In this document: positions 62,665-64,000 of the stretch, in pieces
How positions within the stretch are numbered: position 1 is the first letter of the stretch
Layout of the letters: each line of letters begins with the position of its first letter
NCBI RefSeq assembly: GCF_003112515.1
Contig: NZ_BEVZ01000006.1
Span: 372,001-436,000 of the forward strand
Direction of reading: 5' to 3'
DNA: 64,000 nucleotides
Source: Streptomyces fragilis
Lineage (GTDB): Bacteria; Actinomycetota; Actinomycetes; Streptomycetales; Streptomycetaceae
Position numbers and translations under genes: made by a program
The notes under the pieces: model-generated
Database searches by the model: none
Told to the model about the DNA's origin: nothing
The model's input: the letters and a program-made list of their open reading frames with translations, nothing else

Positions 62665-63029
62665 GTGAACACGTACAGGCCGAGGATGTCCGGGAGGGGG
62701 GCCACGCCGGGTCCTCCGGCGCGCACCCAGGCGGCGATGTCCTCGGTGGCGTCCGGATCGTTCACCAGACCCAGCCACACCGGCCGTGCCCCGGCAGCGC
62801 GGCCGGCCGCCGAAGGCCGCACCACCACCACGTTGGCCTGGTCGCACGCGTCGAGGCAGTCCGATATTCGCACCGGCACAGCCGCGCGCAGTCGTTCGAT
62901 CTGCGCCGCATGATCGACACCGGTCACCTTGGAGGTGCCGCAGCAGCAGTCGCGGCACACGACCACCCGGTAGGGCACCGGATCCAGCGACGAGCGGTGC
63001 CGGCCGTCTCCGTCGGGCTTCTCGGGCAT
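62637..63029 (-). CDS. (2Fe-2S) ferredoxin-like protein, cobalamin-regulated (DUF1636-like)
   Basis: 130 residues with GGAAGG before the ATG. A thioredoxin-like (2Fe-2S) fold is suggested by VVVCRDCCCGTSKVTGVDHAAQIERL, DCLDACDQANVVVVRP, then VNDPDATEDIAAWVRAGG and LGLYVF. The cysteines (C-x2-CCC, C-x3-C) could hold a 2Fe-2S cluster. Related DUF1636 proteins occur with cobalamin synthesis and cobalt-handling genes. The cobalamin riboswitch directly upstream makes a role in cobalt or B12 metabolism likely. The actual reaction is unknown. Confidence 0.85.
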   Translation of the reverse strand: MPEKPDGDGRHRSSLDPVPYRVVVCRDCCCGTSKVTGVDHAAQIERLRAAVPVRISDCLDACDQANVVVVRPSAAGRAAGARPVWLGLVNDPDATEDIAAWVRAGGPGVAPLPDILGLYVFTPPRRRATG

Positions 63030-63047
63030 GGCCGAGCCTTCCTCTCT

Positions 63048-63066
63048 CCGGGGAGATCCGCCCCGG
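63048..63066 (-). promoter_or_regulatory. Hairpin next to the ribosome binding site (candidate expression platform)
   Basis: CCGGGG (63061-63066 on the minus strand) pairs with CCCCGG (63048-63053), 7-base loop, a few bases before GGAAGG. It could gate translation in response to the riboswitch. Confidence 0.45.
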
Positions 63067-63080
63067 GGTTCCGTCGAGGA

Positions 63081-63228
63081 GGCGACCGCGTGAGTCTCCT
63101 GGCTCTCGGGTCGTCGCTCGTCCCGGTCTTCCCGCCCTCGGGGGCAGTGGCCTTCATGGGATCCGCTCGCCGATCACAGTGGCGGGACCGCGCCGGATTC
63201 GCACCGGCTTCCTCGTACCGCCGTCGCC
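63081..63228 (-). ncRNA. Cobalamin riboswitch
   Basis: Read on the minus strand, the hallmark blocks appear in order: GAAGCCGGTGCGAATCCGGC, then CGGTCCCGCCACTGTGA, AAGGCCACTG, GGGAAG, and the B12 box GAGCCAGGAGACTC (63092-63105). The closing P1 helix GGCGAC / GTCGCC pairs 63223-63228 with 63081-63086. It lies about 50 bases before the (2Fe-2S) gene, which should be switched off when adenosylcobalamin is abundant. Confidence 0.93.
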
Positions 63229-63503
63229 CTGTCACCGTCATCATCGCTCACCCGACTTCCTCACCCTCACGCACCACGTGCTCGGCCTGCTGACCGGCCG
63301 CCGAGGAGGAACCGCTGAACGCCCGGCCGAGCACGCCGGCCACAGGCGCCCGGGCCACGTTGCAGCATCCGCTCAAGGGGGCGGCCGCGAGGGAGTCACG
63401 GCGGACTCCCGTCCGGCGGCCACCAGGTCCGCGGCCCCAGAGGCCGGTTCGTCTCCATCAGCAGCCTCGGTGTCGTCGCCGGATCCCCGGCCGGGCCGCA
63501 CCC
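63229..63503. other. Stretch without a recognisable gene
   Basis: No supported gene. The left end should hold the minus-strand promoter of the riboswitch transcript; nothing else recognisable was seen. Confidence 0.5.
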
Positions 63504-63534
63504 TTGACCTCAACCTTGGTTGAGGCGCAACACT
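63504..63534 (+). promoter_or_regulatory. MerR-type promoter-operator (CCTCAACCTTGGTTGAGG)
   Basis: An 18-base palindrome (63508-63525) sits between a -35 TTGACC (63504-63509) and AACACT (63529-63534), with the long 19-base spacer typical of promoters activated by MerR/SoxR-family proteins. The predicted start of transcription falls on the ATG at 63541. Confidence 0.75.
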
Positions 63535-63540
63535 CGGCAC

Positions 63541-63963
63541 ATGGCGACCACAAGGAGCAGCACCATTCTCTTCCGCAACACCATGCGCATCGCGGACGGT
63601 CACCTCGACGGTTTCCGGCGCGCCATCGCGCAGGCGGTGGCATTCGCTCAAGAGCACGGCCCTCAGCTCATGGTCGACGTCTTCATCGACGAGGAGCGGA
63701 TGTTGGCGCACAGCTTCCAGCTCTACCGCGACTCCGATGCCATCCGCGCCCACTGGCGGCTCTCGGATCCGTACATCCGCGAGGTGATGGAGCACTGCAC
63801 CGTGCAGCACTTCGAGATATTCGGTGCACCGGACCATGACATCGTGGCGGCTCTCAGGACCCCCGATGGCGGATCCTTCCCCTTCGTCGTCTCGCCGCGC
63901 CTCGCCGGCTTCGACCGTCTTGGGGAGTCCGGCGTTCCTTTCCGGCCTGAGCAGGGCTGCTGA
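63541..63963 (+). CDS. Small ABM-like (ferredoxin-like fold) protein of unknown function
   Basis: 140 residues. ILFRNTMRIADGHLDGFRRAIAQAVAFAQEHGPQLMVDVFIDEERMLAHSFQLYRDSDAIRAHW has the strand-helix-strand spacing of antibiotic-biosynthesis-monooxygenase-like domains, followed by DPYIREVMEHCTVQHFEIFGAP. No catalytic residues can be assigned. There is no Shine-Dalgarno sequence, and the MerR-type promoter just upstream suggests a leaderless transcript activated under redox or metal stress. The regulator gene is not in the window. Confidence 0.75.
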   Translation: MATTRSSTILFRNTMRIADGHLDGFRRAIAQAVAFAQEHGPQLMVDVFIDEERMLAHSFQLYRDSDAIRAHWRLSDPYIREVMEHCTVQHFEIFGAPDHDIVAALRTPDGGSFPFVVSPRLAGFDRLGESGVPFRPEQGC

Positions 63964-64000
63964 CGCGGCTCGCCCCCGGTCGAGCCGGGCGGAGAGGAGG

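Overview
The window is very GC-rich with strong third-position G/C bias, GTG starts, Streptomyces-type regulatory elements (a CebR box, sigma-B-like promoters, a conservon kinase, short putative leader peptide, a TTA codon in a secondary-metabolite gene) and actinomycete gene families throughout. It is almost certainly chromosomal DNA of a Streptomyces or close relative. I saw no tRNA, rRNA, CRISPR array, insertion sequence or origin.

Layout. 1-10.9 kb: the right end of a nonribosomal peptide synthetase (NRPS) cluster. It holds the thioesterase end of one synthetase, a 3060-residue synthetase (C-A-PCP-C-A-PCP-E-C), an MbtH-like protein and an ArsR-type regulator. 11-12.6 kb: a scar of broken genes facing a lipoprotein/27-residue membrane peptide/DUF6766 operon whose last gene is truncated. 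12.8-16.3 kb: a carbohydrate ABC importer without its own ATPase. 16.8-18.2 kb: a P450-ferredoxin pair, then an MFS exporter. 19.7-24.6 kb: a GAF-SpoIIE phosphatase, a molybdopterin oxidoreductase and a secreted SGNH hydrolase on the minus strand. 24.8-27.4 kb: a lipoprotein, a SLOG-like protein, a small membrane protein and a DUF350 protein. 27.7-29.9 kb: a secreted GH9 cellulase under a perfect CebR box. 30-32.2 kb: the sulfonate genes ssuE-ssuD behind a cysteine-containing leader peptide. 32.3-41.9 kb: CorA, a Baeyer-Villiger-type monooxygenase, a stress-type block (DUF1360, SDR, DUF2267-PCD-like fusion) with divergent sigma-B-like promoters, a DHA2 exporter and a secreted thermolysin-type protease. 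42.1-46.7 kb: a ThDP enzyme and ureohydrolase, divergent from a PucR regulator. 47.3-49.3 kb: a conservon reduced to cvnA and cvnC. 49.3-51.5 kb: a secreted repeat protein, an acetyltransferase and an HD-domain protein. 51.5-59.8 kb: a decayed accessory zone with remnants of a methyltransferase, a phosphatase and an alcohol dehydrogenase, around an intact molybdopterin oxidoreductase operon and a SAP-like plasmid-stabilization protein. 60.2-64 kb: a basic amino acid decarboxylase, a (2Fe-2S) protein under a cobalamin riboswitch, and a small ABM-like protein under a MerR-type operator.

How it works together. The NRPS genes are translationally coupled and should make a peptide containing threonine and at least one D-residue. 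The synthetase ends in an unpaired condensation domain and carries a TTA codon, so production is probably bldA-dependent and module order is not simply gene order. The other blocks are mainly nutrient scavenging (cellulose, sulfonates, guanidino compounds, sugars), redox metabolism and stress functions.

Limits. Everything was read by eye from the sequence and translations. Family names rest on recognised motifs, and no database search was run. Promoters and operators are pattern matches only.
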